The notes: generated by a model not told the origin, from the letters alone. A stretch of DNA of 64,000 bases from Ancylostoma caninum (GCA_037903475.1 JBAJFG010000029.1:1261501-1325500), one strand, 5' to 3'; shown: positions 35,219 to 48,200, counted from the stretch's first letter. Translations and numbers: made by a program.

Positions 35219-35560
35219 TCCAAGAATCTATCAACCTCGTTTTGTTGAGCTGTTGTCGTCTGTTCTGAGTTATATCATGATGTTAGGCCGTTTAGTTTGT
35301 TTTACAACGTTTTTTTTCAATGGTCGTGTTTTCTTTTAATACACGAGCTTGCTTGTATAATAAATATTTAGAAAGTGGGATGCGACAGTCATTCCAGTTG
35401 TGTGCGTAAACTTCAAAGCTTCAAAGTCCTAAGAAAATTAAGAAGAAGCAAAACTAATCATTAACTGCTTTCATATCCGAAAACCGTCTTTTATGTTGCC
35501 TATTTTCTACCAATCCGCCTGCTCGGTTCCACGTACCCGTCATGTGAAGTTTTCTCGAAG

Positions 35561-35880
35561 TTTGTCGCACACGCACCCTTCCCAATCGCCGAACTCGTAC
35601 CCTGGCGCTTCCCCAGTTGCCGGCTTACCCATGCTCTATAGGTGCACTCGTATCTGACCTTTCTGCACACTGCTGAGCTCCAGTGCACTCGTACCTCTTC
35701 GTCAAATCAGTGTTTTGGTCTTTTCCCAGCTATATTGAGTTTTCTCGCACCCTTCTTCCATCGGTGGAGACCCATCCTAGCGTTTTCCCCAGACCCAGCG
35801 CAGTGCTCGCCCACTCTGCTCCTCTGCAGGAAAATATACGGACAGTCTGGGCAAGGGACGCACCCTTAGTGTGCTCGGGG
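35561..35880 (+). repeat. Diverged minisatellite, third locus
   Basis: Units such as CGCACCCTTCCCAATCGCCG, then CCTGGCGCTTCCCC, and CGCACCCTTCTTCCATCGG, then CCTAGCGTTTTCCCC follow the pattern of the array at 9959-10440. More degenerate than the other two. Confidence 0.65.
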
Positions 35881-37821
35881 TGAGAGGGCTGACTCAGCAT
35901 CACCCTTACTCTGCGCCTTCGATTCCATGAAAGCTCTCACGGAACTATCCACATCGTTAGAATGACTTTATTTGTTGCGCATCCCAAAATCTCCACACAG
36001 GAAGAGAGGGAGGTGGGGCGGTAATCCCGCTCTGTACATTATGCAGTCTGAAAACCTCGTGAACGCTGTCTCACTTGTAGGACTGCGGGACTGCCATTGG
36101 GCGACTCTGGTCACACCGCTGAATCCCGAAAGCACTCCCTAGTTCTCTTGTATCCATGACCATCGTAACGATACCATACGGAGACCCACCACTTCAGACA
36201 AGACTTCCAATACATCTATGCACTTATGACGAACTGCATATAATAGAGCCTCATGACGAAAGCTTATGGTCACGTGCTGGCCCACCATCACGTCTGCGCT
36301 CTTGAAAATTTCGCTGCGCTACCAGGATTTATATAGGAGCATTACTCCTCTATATGGCAACGGAACTATTAATATCGGCTTGTATTTGCATAGAGTTCAG
36401 CACTATAGAATGTATTTTGTTGCGCCTGAATGAATCATTGCAACACTCACCTTTCAGAACGCTTTCAGTTCATCCTATGGAATATAAACTGCTTGTGTTT
36501 AGGAATTTTCCGGACTTCCTTGACTGAACATGCTTTTACTCGCTATCTGCCATAAAAAAGCTTTTTTTTTCGACGTTCTGTCCATAATTCATTGTTAGTG
36601 TGGATGAAGCCATGCTTTAAACTCTGGATCTAAGCACTCACTGTGGATAATGGGCGTAGTGATTTTGCTAGAGGTACACCATCCTGACTTCATTTTTCTT
36701 TCCTAACATTCAGGAAATTTCGCCGCTTTGACTAAAGAAATCAGCAAAATCTATCTGCAAGTGGCAAAACAGGAATCTAACAGTAGCTACATACCTGGGG
36801 GGGGGGAGGGTTATCTGAGCCTTGGCTGGACAATGGCCACGAGATCCCCCTCACTAAAGTGGAAGGGTGGTGTGGTATGAAGCCGGGTTGGTAGAATTGA
36901 AAAATTCCATCCTATTTCAGTTACGGGACGCGATAGACGAGCATCGAATGAAGACAAACACCTGGAAAGAGAAGAAGATGGACAAACGACAACTTCAGTG
37001 TCCTTGAATTGAATAAACAAGTCAATAGAGGACTAATATATGGTCTTGGAAGTAAACAAATGTGAAAGAATTCATAGAATGAAGCAGGAGTTGTAGTGGG
37101 ACGCATAGTGTTAGTTGGAGCGCGCAATGTCACCATCGCAGTAGACAATAAAAAAAGACCTGCGGAATTCTGCGTAAAGGAGAAGGAACGGGATAACCTC
37201 GAGGGTATGTTGTTAAATCCTGAACCTAGTAGAGTTTATGAGTTACAAGTGGGCGGCCATAGCAATCACTCGCCTTTAATGCACCCCTTAAAACGAGCAT
37301 CCCCGGTAGGAACCTCCTTTGAATTTCGATCCTTTCAAGGAGTACAGGTTGCTCCCAGGGGAGGAGCTTCGCGAGGGTCAGCGTAGCCAAAAAATGTTGT
37401 TTTGAGTGGGTACTCTCTGAATAGTTGATTGGTTCAGAACAGGAGGGGTATGCAAGAAGATCCGGATCATGACCGGGTACCGATTTTACTACGGAAAATA
37501 TGCACATGAGCAGGCGGCCTTGCCCAACCCGCGATGCAAGAACGCATGCGTTTACTCTCATGATCGGGCACCTTCGCACCATGAAGACATCAGGCGAAGA
37601 AGCCCCATCATGTAAAAAGTGACGTAGAGGAGTATTGGTGCGTTACGATTACGGCTTAGTATCAGCAATCCACGCAACAAAATTTCGCGGCAATCCTTGT
37701 TCTTATTATTATTCGTTGCCTTAGTTTTTGCTGCATCGCTCTATTCATCATTCCTTTGGTGCTTTTCCGAGACTTGATTGTATGATTCCTCCGAAACGTT
37801 GGAGCGGATGAGGGCGGTGTG
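35881..37821. other. No gene recognised
   Basis: Several overlapping short open frames at 36800-37600 on both strands, none with a family motif. A G-run lies at about 36799. Confidence 0.35.
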
Positions 37822-37990
37822 GTGTACTCCAAGAACATCAGATGATAGAGTGGCTTCCATCCAGCTTCTAGGTGAGTTTTCCACACCTTTTGCTTGTTGT
37901 TTTGAATGTGTTCATGTTTGTCTGTCATGGTAGAGAGCTGCTGTTCAAGAAAAGGTCATTTTTGGGCATGTTTTTTCACTAAGTAGAGAC
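37822..37990 (-). repeat. Inverted repeat pair, left copy
   Basis: On the minus strand it contains AACTCACCTAGAAGCTGG and GGATGGAAGCC, matching 39960-40140 on the plus strand over roughly 150 bases with indels. A shared inner block reads TTTTTGGGCA. The pair encloses the fold-back repeat and the mariner. Confidence 0.65.
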
Positions 37991-38017
37991 TATTTCTACA
38001 TATTTAATTCGGCTCCT

Positions 38018-38515
38018 TGACAAATGCAAAGGCTGGCAGCGTTCATCGCTGTACCTATCTACTCCCGAGCGTTCTTTCAAACCTTACGCTGGAGAAGAGT
38101 TTGGAATAGGTAGCTGGTTCGGTTGAACACCTTCTCGTCGTCTGCCACTGCTCCATTATTCTGTCAGCTTTCTCTTCTTGTCTTTGTCGCATTGTGGCTA
38201 TTCCGACTAAGTACCAGACTGAACTTGGGCGTGCTACAATTTAAAATCTGTGCTGAAAATCCTTGGATAAATTAGCAAATGCAGACGCATGGCATCAAGT
38301 CGGAATGCCAACACTAACAGAATAATTGCCACGTTTGACTTTCGTTAAACACTGACAGAATAATAGAGCACTGATAGGTGAGGGGAAGTTGTTGAACTTT
38401 ACCAGCAACCTATTTCAAACTCTCCCTCAACACAGAGTTCGGACCACAGCGTTCATGAATAGATGGGTTCAGCGATGAACGCTACCAGCCCTGGCACTTG
38501 CGATAGAGCTAAATT
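38018..38515. repeat. Fold-back (long palindrome) element
   Basis: The segment 38018-38170 is the inverted partner of 38355-38515, sharing GGCTGGCAGCGTTCATCGCT-like ends and CTATTATTCTGTCAG at the inner side. The middle is also partly self-complementary. No coding sequence. Confidence 0.8.
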
Positions 38516-38518
38516 ATT

Positions 38519-39776
38519 AGGTGCGTGCAAAAGTTCCGGGGCAGTTGCACGTAATTTTTCAAAACGCTATAACTTCACTTAAAAAGAGCAATTTTATTCA
38601 AGACAAAAAGCATGGAATCTGCTTGAAGTTGCCAACATGGCACAGACAAGATTTTTTCAGAAGCTAAAAATTTGACAGGTCTACACCTGTAAAAGTGGCA
38701 CACGTCGTTTTCCAGTAGGGTCTGTTCATTAAAAGTTTTACAGCGGAGGTAAAGCCATAGAAGGTTGAAATAGGGGTAGTCTGTAAGAGGCAGGCATAAC
38801 GACTAATATAGGTTAGGCTAGAGTTTCGGGGCACGAATGGCCAATTCTTTACACTTGACACTGCAACATGCTGGTGTGCGTCAACCCACAGCCGGATCAG
38901 ACCCCATATTTCCACCTGTGTCGGCCCTATGCTCAAGAGTTTTCCTGTGATTACTTTAGGGAAAAGAAACTACTACAGGGCGATTATTGTGTATTCATTA
39001 AAAAAATTCATTGCAGATGAGTCACGTTGCTGACCATAAAAGGTCAAAAAATTTTTTTAAAGAAGGTGGTGATTGTTCGGCCATTTTTTAGGTGGGTGTC
39101 AGGAGCCCAGACTTTGGGATAACTTCCTCCTATTGTCGCATCTGACCCGTCCTTTATCAACAATAATAATTCTTCCATCACACTAATTGTTAGAAAATCT
39201 GAAGGTCGAATATTTGCAGACTTGCCAATGTGGACATTGGTGCTCTTTGCTCAACTCGCGCAAAATCCATCTACTCACCTTCCCCTTCCTACCGATTTCG
39301 TTCAAGTGATGAGACATTGTTGACTGATTTCCCCGTAAGTCTGCGCAAGGTCTGGCTCAACCTGCTCTTTCCTGGTGCCTTTGCGATGACCAAATTTCTG
39401 ACCAACTTGTGAAGCATTTTCCAGGCTCTCATCTCCGCTCAGAATTCTCAAAAATCTTCGAGCACCAGGCATTTTAGAAAACGTACTCTCCACAAACGCA
39501 TTATTGATGCTGTGGGTCGCTTCTCTTGTTGATCATCTAGATTTGATTTCATAAAGCGAAATTCCCCAAATTATTGCACAGCTCATAGCATTGATTTTAC
39601 ACCCAAAACAGAGCAATGCTGTGACCCGAGCCAAAAGCGGTATAGGTAGCAGATGTTTTAGTCTACGCTACCAGCACACATGAAAACCGTTGCAGGATAT
39701 CCCAAACGCAAGGAGCAAAACGACGTCGAACGGTGAAATACCATCAACTGCCCCGGAACTTTTGCGCGCATTTAAT
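38519..39776 (-). mobile_element. Decayed mariner transposon
   Basis: Terminal inverted repeats contain GCAAAAGTTCCGGGGCAGTT at 38530 and its reverse complement near 39745. TA-containing flanks and a length of about 1.26 kb fit mariner. On the minus strand, pieces of transposase are readable in changing frames: RFLRILSGDESLENASQVGQ in the helix-turn-helix region, GKVSRWILRELSKEHQ further on, and KTFNEQTLLENDVCHFY near the C-terminus. Stops and frameshifts break it, so it is inactive. Hookworms are known to carry mariner elements (for example bandit), but subfamily is not assigned here. Confidence 0.85.
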
Positions 39777-39959
39777 ATATATGTAGAAATAGTCTGTGCT
39801 TTTTTTTACTACTGCTCCTTTTTTGAAAGCAGTTTTAGAACACCAGTTTTGCAATAATTCTGCTATTTGTGCTCGCTCTCTTTTTTTGGCTGATTGTTTT
39901 ACGATACTTCTCCTGTGTGTGGAGTAAACAGCAATGAGAGAAATCCAGGTAACGGGGTG

Positions 39960-40140
39960 AATATTGAGAAAAATGGGATCAAGAAACACATGATGGTAGA
40001 AAGCTTGCCCAAAAACGACCTTGCGTGAATAGTAGACTTCTACTATGACAGGCGAACATTAGCATCTTCAAAACGATTAGGAAAAGTTCGAAAAACTCAC
40101 CTAGAAGCTGGATGGAAGCCGCGCCATTGTCTCATGGTCT
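39960..40140 (+). repeat. Inverted repeat pair, right copy
   Basis: Partner of 37822-37990, with AAACTCACCTAGAAGCTGG at about 40095-40113. Confidence 0.65.
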
Positions 40141-40398
40141 CGTTTACCGCACAGTCGGCTGCGCCAAAGCCGCACTGCCTATAGGGGCCCACCGGCCTCA
40201 TCCACCCCATAGAGATGAAGCAAGGTTGAAGTGAATGATTGTAGAGCCGCAGAAAGGTTGGTTATTCAGTTATTTTCAATTTTACAGTGGAGTCCACGGC
40301 AAAAGTTGTATGAGAGGTTTTGTTACCTTGGACTATGCCGACATAGAATTCTATACTCTTCAAAAGAGTGGTGTAGCACCACGAATTAGTGAAAATAC

Positions 40399-41989
40399 AG
40401 TGCGTATCATAATTAAACACGCACCACCAAAATGGCAAAATTTCAGTTTCGAGCGGACTTTTGACGTTGGCTTTCATCACCAATCAGTTCAATATGTCCG
40501 AAAACCCTAGTTTACGAATATTCACTCATGAAAATTGCGGAAAATCCTATAATCGACAGCTGGACCTCCTTTAAACCGTATCATAATTATAGGCGCACCT
40601 CCGGCAAGAAATATAAATAACGCACTCCACGGCAGAAAATTTCCGTTTTAGTATTGCAGTTAGTAGTGGCAAGTATTCACTATATTACCATCAAATGCCG
40701 CATGAATCGAAACCCTTGCGAGCTGAGCAGGTGCAGATAACCTTTGTGCATGCTGCAGGCCTCAGCGAATGTAGGATAACGTTTCAAAACCGCTTATTTC
40801 TACATTTATTGGGGAATTTGTAAGAGATTCTAGCTTGAAACACTAAAAAAAACTCATGTGCTGAATGAAGCAGCTGTTTTCAATGAAATGGCATAGGAAA
40901 AAGTGGGTGACTATGTGGCATCCTAGGATGTCGGAGCCATTCTGATGACTTTCGTTCCGAAAATTACAGTCCATAGTAGGAATAAATGGAACACCGAGGC
41001 AGTGCACTACCACCTCTGACATACTCTTAGCATTATCTTGTTCCTTCAAGAGGAATGGCTTCAGTTTCCTGGAAAGGAAATGGAAGTCAAGTAGTAGGTC
41101 CTACGTTTTACAATTTCACTAAATTGTAATTGTAATTGTAAACACTCACTTGTAATTTCACTGGGTCTGGATACAGACAATTTCGTGTTTGCGAAGAATT
41201 TAATGGCAGAAACATTGTCATATTGGATGATCCGAGCCGGCATAGCCACTGCTGGAGAGATTCCCTCAAGCAGGTGAAGCATCCCGGGGGGGGGGGGTAG
41301 ATTTTCTGAACATCCACCTCTGTGTTTAGGGCGGCTTCTGTTTGAACGGTGCCTTCTAATTCGCTTTCGTTTTTACTCTAATGAATCCTAGGAACAACCA
41401 TGACATGGTCTATGTACACTGTTTGGCTGTTAGCAGCTTAAACAGTGAGCTAAACTTCATTCTTTCTGTAGGACAGTACTGGTGCCCACTACGATTCGTC
41501 AGTGAAAGTGGGCGATGATGAGCGCACTTGCACTTGTGTATCTTCTTGCGGCCTGAGCAGCTTTCACAATTAAACCGATAACCTATGATAAATGAGGCAA
41601 AATTGGGCAGCAATTTCACGCCTTTTGGGGCCAGCAGCATGAACAAAGGTTATCTGCACCTGCTCAGCTCCCAACGGTTCCGATTCATGTGGCATTTGGT
41701 GGCAATACAGTATACTTGCCACTACTTACCGCAATACTAAACCGGGAATTTTCTGCGGAGAAATGTGGTATTTATATTTCTTGTCGGAGGTGCGTTCATA
41801 ACTATAATACGGTCTAAATGAGGTCCAACTGTCGATTATAGACTTCTCCGCAATGTTCATAAGTGAAGATTCGTAAACTAGGATTTTCGGCCACTCTGAA
41901 TTAATTGGTGATGAAAACTAATGCCAAAAGTCCGCCTGACACATAAATTTTGCCATTTTGGGGGTGCGTCTATATTTATGATACGCACA
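40399..41989. mobile_element. Long-inverted-repeat element
   Basis: About 370 bp at 40399-40760 pair with 41630-41989 in reverse. Both ends begin GTGCGTATCATAA and continue CCAAAATGGCAAAATTT. The 870-bp centre has a minus-strand open frame at 41410-41646 with a CESCSGRKKIHKCKCAHH Cys/His cluster. No transposase catalytic motifs were seen, so class is open. Confidence 0.75.
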
Positions 41990-42244
41990 TGTGCAGGTGC
42001 AGACATGTTTCCTCCTGTCTAAATAAAAATGACGCATTAATTAAGAGAAGTCTCTGATGAACAAACGCCAACAGCAAAGCTGACTGTTGCGATAATTTGT
42101 ATATATAAAAGTGAAAGTTTGTGTGTTTGTACATATGTATGTTCGGAATAGAAATCGCGGAGGATTGTCCGATCCGAACCAAATTTTGCGTGCAGATCCA
42201 TCAAGGACCGGCGGAGGTTATAGGCTACTTTGCACCTGGGATTA

Positions 42245-42605
42245 TTGGTTGGTTTATCGATTATATCGATTTTATTGATTTTTCGCTATTTTTGCCCAGG
42301 GACTAGCGGAAACATGCCTACTGAGGTTCCTCAATACGCTGAATACGAATATGATAACCATTTTGCGCCAAATTACCGATTTGTTGAATTTATTGATTTT
42401 TCTCTATTTTTGCCCATCGGGTGGTAGAGACATGTTTATTGGGGTGCCTCAATACGCTGAACACGAATATGGCAGCCATTTTGCGCCAAATTATCGATTT
42501 ATTGATTTTATTGAATTTTCTCTATTTTTGCCCATCGGGTGGTAAAGACATATCTATTGGGGTGCCTCAATACGCTGATCACGAATATGGCAACCATTTT
42601 GGGCG
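42245..42605 (+). repeat. Tandem repeat, about 119-bp unit
   Basis: Two full and two partial units marked by CTCAATACGCTGA, CATTTTGCGCCAAATTA and TTTTTGCCCATCGGGTGGTA. A TATATAAAAGTGAAAG leader lies at about 42103. A similar CCTCAATGCGCTGA word occurs at 60125. Confidence 0.8.
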
Positions 42606-42785
42606 AGGGGAGGGGAAGCGATGAAGAGGGGTCACTTAAGCCGATCACCAAATGATGAACAAAGGATTTTTTGGTTCGACAAGTGTTGGCATCAGCCTCA
42701 AATGGCCGGGAGAAGTTGAACACCCGAGCGAAGCCGGGTACACCGTCTAGTGGTGAATAATACCTGTCTGCGATATGCGGGGCAA

Positions 42786-43410
42786 ACTTGCTTTTCAATA
42801 AATTTCCTGGCGACTTTGTTCAGAGTGCTCGTGTATTCAAAATTAGAGCCCTCCATAGCACACAGAAGATAATAAAGGTCCTTCATCTTTGATGATATTC
42901 TGAGGAGTTCAATTGTTCGAAGACAAATAACGAGCAACAGGCAATAATGTTAACATGGTGAAATACTCGCTGACATTATCCAGCGAATGAGCTTATCAGG
43001 ATTTGTAAGGTGTTAGAGACTGTGCCAGCCTTCGTATTTGTGGGCAACTCTAAGAACGTTAAAGCTAAATCTTGGTGCGTCATCTCTGTGCCTCCATAGC
43101 GAAAGCGGCTTTTGCGTTGTTCTCCATTTAATTGATGATCTGTTGTCTCACCTAATTTCCTTTCCTTGCACTCCTTCTCTAACACCTTACAAATCCTGAT
43201 AAGCCCATATACTAGGTAATGTCAGCGAGTGATTCAGCATGTTAACGTTATTGTCTATCGCACGTTATTTGCCTTCGTACAACACCATCATCAAAGATGA
43301 AGAATCTGCATTATCTCCTGTTTGCTAGGGAGCGCTCTTATTTCGGATACAGTACGAGTGCTCTGAAGAAAGCCACTAGAAACCTAATTAAGAAGCAAGT
43401 TTCTCGTGCT
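42786..43410. repeat. Palindromic duplication with short loop
   Basis: About 245 bases at 42786-43034 pair with 43167-43410. The shared inner end is CTTATCAGGATTTGTAAGGT and its complement, around a loop of about 130 bases. Both arms show a protein-like frame (MKNLHYLLFARERSYF versus MKDLYYLLCAMEGSNF), suggesting a duplicated exon fragment of unknown family. Confidence 0.75.
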
Positions 43411-43949
43411 GAACGATCAGCGTATTTTCAGAAGTGGATTTGTTGTGCTTAGGTGTTGCTAGGAGTTAATATTCACAGTACATCTTCTTCACGTCTAAAG
43501 CAAGTCTTCGCGAAAAATCGTATCATAGCTGTAGGAGCAGTGCGTACAGAACAAGTTGCATCCTCCAGCCCAAAATCGACCTCTCTGAAGCAGCCATCCA
43601 CTTCTACGCTGGGAGCCTGTTAGAAATGGCCAAACCAGATGCGCCGAAATTTACTCACAATAGGTGGTTGCCATTTTATTTTTACTAGCTCACCACCTTT
43701 AATGGTGAAAATTAGACAACAAAATAAGACAAGCTAAACTGCGTTTTAGAAGACGGTCAATCCTATGGGCAGGACAATGCACAGCTTTACAATGGGCATC
43801 AAACTCTGGAAAAATTAAGCACGACCGTCATTCCAGTGTTTATAATAAAGGTTTGTTTCAAGAATACAGAAATAAGATTCAGAATTTTTGTTCACACTAG
43901 ATCTGAAAAATAATTGTTCTCCAGGAATCAACAACAAGAACAACAATGG
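43411..43949. other. No gene recognised
   Basis: Sequence between the palindrome and the 3' end of E2. No clear poly(A) signal was seen on the minus strand. Confidence 0.35.
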
Positions 43950-45199
43950 TCAGAGCTCCTGTTTGGTTTGTTTCGGAGACGTAGTTGTAGGCAGTGTTTG
44001 CACCATGTCGAAATCAAATTTTCGCATCTCATGCCAGAACGAAGTAGACCCTAAAATTTAAAAAGGAAAACTCTTCGTCGTTATTCATTTCATCAACTTT
44101 AGCGGAAGTCCTTCGATCGTGGATCTCAAGTGACTCCCCAAATCTCTACGGAAATGTGCACACCATGAAAAGCATGAAATATGGTGCCCATACCCTGTGC
44201 AAAGGAAAGGTGTGCTGTGTGCTGGTGCAATATGAATAGCCTTTGATATCAAGCATATTGGCTGCGTTCAAGCAAAAAAAAAACGAGAGGAGAGGATTAT
44301 TCTGCTCGTAAATGTTTAAAAGATCTGAAAGTAACAACCTGCAAAACTAGTTAAAGACGGGCACAAGCCAATTTGAGAGTTTGTGCTTATCATTTACCTA
44401 GGGTGCGAAATGTCCTGTATTATGGAAAATCATTTCACAAGGAGTATGTCTTGTCTCATCTATCTGCAGCCGAAGCCGTTCTTTTAAACCAATCACAAGA
44501 TCGAAAATGAAAAAAAAAGATAACAAAATAATAGAACAAAAATATTCACCGTTGTAAAATCCCAACTTCATCAATGGGTTGGGCGTAATCTGCATGTAAC
44601 GAAGATCTTTACCTTCGCCGACTTCTAGCCATACCTCATGTTCATTGGATGGATCCCTGAATCCGGTAAGTGGCCAGCAAAAACAGCGTAAAATGGATTT
44701 GACCCACCCGATTCTAACAAATTCAATGAATGATTGTCGAAAAACATCTGCAACCACTTGCTCCTCTTCATCCATATGAAATTTCTTGCAGAACGACATG
44801 GCTTTTGTATACTGGAATTCACATCCATGAGGCGCTCCTAGAATTTTTCCTTGTAGGTATGTGTCCATTCATCTCCGCGAAGTCCCATCAAAAGCACAGG
44901 TCTTACCGTCAAGAATTCTATCTGATTAGCTCTAGAAGACTGAAAAGCGGACCACGCGGCTGTGACCCCGCAATTTGGTCATTTTTCTATGTCATCGTGA
45001 TCCGGCTGCCGAATTCAGCATTTTATCTTTTTAAAACAGCGCACCTACTAAAATCGTGGCAAAGTGTGGGATAAACGATCAGCTCATACAATATTCTGCG
45101 CGAAATTTCATCTAATCCAGGACAAAATTATGCTTCCGTGTAGGTACCCTTATCCTACAAATTAATAATACGCCTTTTATGGTGGAGTGTTCTTGAACT

Positions 45200-45297
<98 letters not shown>

Positions 45298-48200
45298 CAT
45301 TTGTTGGCAGTGCAGATGTGGACAAGCGACGTGACGAATTGATTTTGCTATGTTTACACGAAAAGTTTTACACATTTTTACCCTTTTCTTGGGGGTCGTA
45401 ACAAGTTTAATAACACTGAATCGTTGGAACTATACCACTGCATACCATCATATGCCAGAGAAACGGAGAAGTTGCCGGAAAACCTAACCTTTTAACCTCT
45501 TTGGAACATCTTTGTCCCAAATAGCTTCGTTGTAGTGGTCAAGAGAGTACGCATACATATCCCATCCAGCAGCACGACGAGCCAAGATACCGTCTGCCGA
45601 TGGAACAACGAACAGTAAATCACTGAGGAACTGAAAATACTTACACTTTCGAAGAACAAGTCACTAGTTTTGAAAGCTAGCAGAGAAGTTGGATATTTTT
45701 TACCTCTGTGTATCGATCAACATAGAATTCAAAGTGTTGTTCTTCATCCCTGTCAACATAGTAGGAGACAATATCGTTAAGTAACTCTTCCAGATGGGCT
45801 CCAATATAAACTTTTTTGACAGCCTCCTAAAAACTTTCCCACATCTTGATACATTTCCAGAAAGTGTTGCGTGACAGAGTATTAAATAGTAATCACATGT
45901 AGCTCGCTGATAAGCCTGTCTCTATTCCAATTCTGATAATCTTCTGGATCGACAGTCCAGTTCTGCATAGACGGTGCGACCCTCATTATGGCTAAAATAG
46001 CTTTAGACTGGTAGTTCACAGCAGCAAAAGTTTAAAAAAACTAAGGCTTTTTGTCAAGATTTTGACGTCGTTAAGATGCTTGCATACTTGGCGAAGACTA
46101 GTCGGAAATCCTAGAATAAGTTGCTCACAAGCTCTTGCCGAGCAAATTTCTGAGAACGTTTAGAACTTCCCCACCAAAAACCTTATGAGCAACTTGTTTT
46201 GCTCCATCTTGCTGATAATAGTCTGTTCCAAAACTTGTCGACAACTTGTTTTCACACTTTCTCGCTGGCAACTTATCAGCCGTACGAAATTGCCAGAATT
46301 TGTGTCCGACTTCTCTTGGTGGTAAATTTGCGGTCGTCAAGCCTTGGTGAAACCACGATTCAATTGTATTTAAGTTAACAGTAAATTCTAATTGTTAACG
46401 AATGCGTTCATTGCCGAAAGCTTGCCGGAAATAAGTGCATCTGCTAAGAGCCTTAACAAAGCAAATAAGAGCATGTATTTTTTAATTATGAAAAGGCAAC
46501 CCTTGTTTTGGTGTCCTCAATAGTTGCATCGTATATTACACAGATAAGGGAATTTCGACTCTCTCTCTCGTCGACAAGCTGTTTAATGGGATAGTTATTG
46601 ACAACTTGCTGACAACCTTTGCAGCGATGACACTTGCTATGAAGTTGTTCTTGGGGGAAAGTAGTCAACAACTTATCCTGTCCCTTCCTTGTAGCCAAGG
46701 TGGTGTTGTGTGGTGTTGCTAGCAACCAACTTGCTCTTGAATGGCCTGCTGAAGTCAAATATACCGAAAACGATTGGCTGGCTGAAAGGTTATCTGCAAG
46801 TTGTTCTGGGGCAAAGGTGAGGCCAACAACTTGTAGCTGGACTTCTGAGTAGGGTTGGATGGGTTCAACCAACCACCAATCCTACGCAAATGAGGGTGCC
46901 GGATCTGTTACTGAATGACCTGGGATGTTGTAAATTTCTCTAATAAAAACACATTCTGTGAGTAAAGTTAGAGAATCCAAAGTGAAAACTGTTAGAACGG
47001 ACACAGAACTTACTAAATACAGCGGCTTCCTTATTTGTTACGCCAACTATTGACGCTTTCGGTGAAGAAGTGGCAGTCATGTGGTCAGGATGTTGAAGGA
47101 ATTCCCCGTCGATCACAGCTCCCCATTTGATGAAACCGATCCCTTCTGTTGTAGAACCATGAAAGACGCAAGGATAGGTCACCCCACCATCACCTGCTTG
47201 ACCTAGTAATGCTCACCACTTGCTCAATGCCATTGTAGATTTCTTCGATGGTCTTTTGCTTCATGCAAGCTTTTATGTTTGAATAACAACCCAGTGCCTG
47301 AACAGCGTCATGAGTTGGAATTCAAGCCGTCCAGCAGAAATACTTGTGCAAAATAGAGGATTGTGATCCAATAATAAAGGTTCTAACTTATTAGCCACCA
47401 ATTTTCGAATTAAAGAAACTATGACCTGCGCGAGCTCTAACGAGTTGTTCGCTACACTTGATCCAAGGGACCAGGATCCCCAAGGTGATCCAGACATTTC
47501 AATTGAGCGAACAATGTAATCTAGAAGAAATGAAAGCATTGTTCCAAATAAGCGTGAGAAAATGAAACTGAAACTAACACTAACCTCTAGTGATTGGGCT
47601 CAGGATCAGTTGCCCAACAGCTGCTGAACCGGCACTATGCCCCCAAACCGTGATGCTTCTTGGATCTCCACCAAAGTTTTCGGCATTTGCATGTATAAAC
47701 TATAAATAACGAGAACAATACTCTGTGCTCTTGTGGCCAAAACATTGATTACATATCCTTCGAATTGCTAAGAACACCCACCATGAGTGCCTCAGCCATG
47801 TCCCACAGCCCCAAGTTCCCTGGCATCTGCGAGTCACCAGTGGAGAAGAAACCTTGGATATACAACAACATGCAAATTACGAAGCATTAGTAAATAAACT
47901 TCAAGAATTGACGCTTAGATTCCTGGACATTCTAGGAGTACATATAGCGTTTTTCTAATTTGTGTGGATCGTGTCCGAAAATGCTAAACGACAGTAACGC
48001 AACGCAGGGTTTCTCTGGTTTTCGCTGACTCATAAGTCAACTTGTGTTCTGATCGACGACGCAAGGTATGCACAGAATGGCAGTAACCTTCCTATCTGAG
48101 TCAATTTGCAAGCCAACAGCAAAGTATTAAAGTAAAAGATAGTTATCCACCAGGTTTGATGTTATGTGCTCTTAACGGAACTTTTGAGATTTTCCATAGG

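Noticed and set aside
45112..45375. Cys-Val repeat protein on the minus strand
   Set aside because: It is the translation of the CA microsatellite within an E2 intron.
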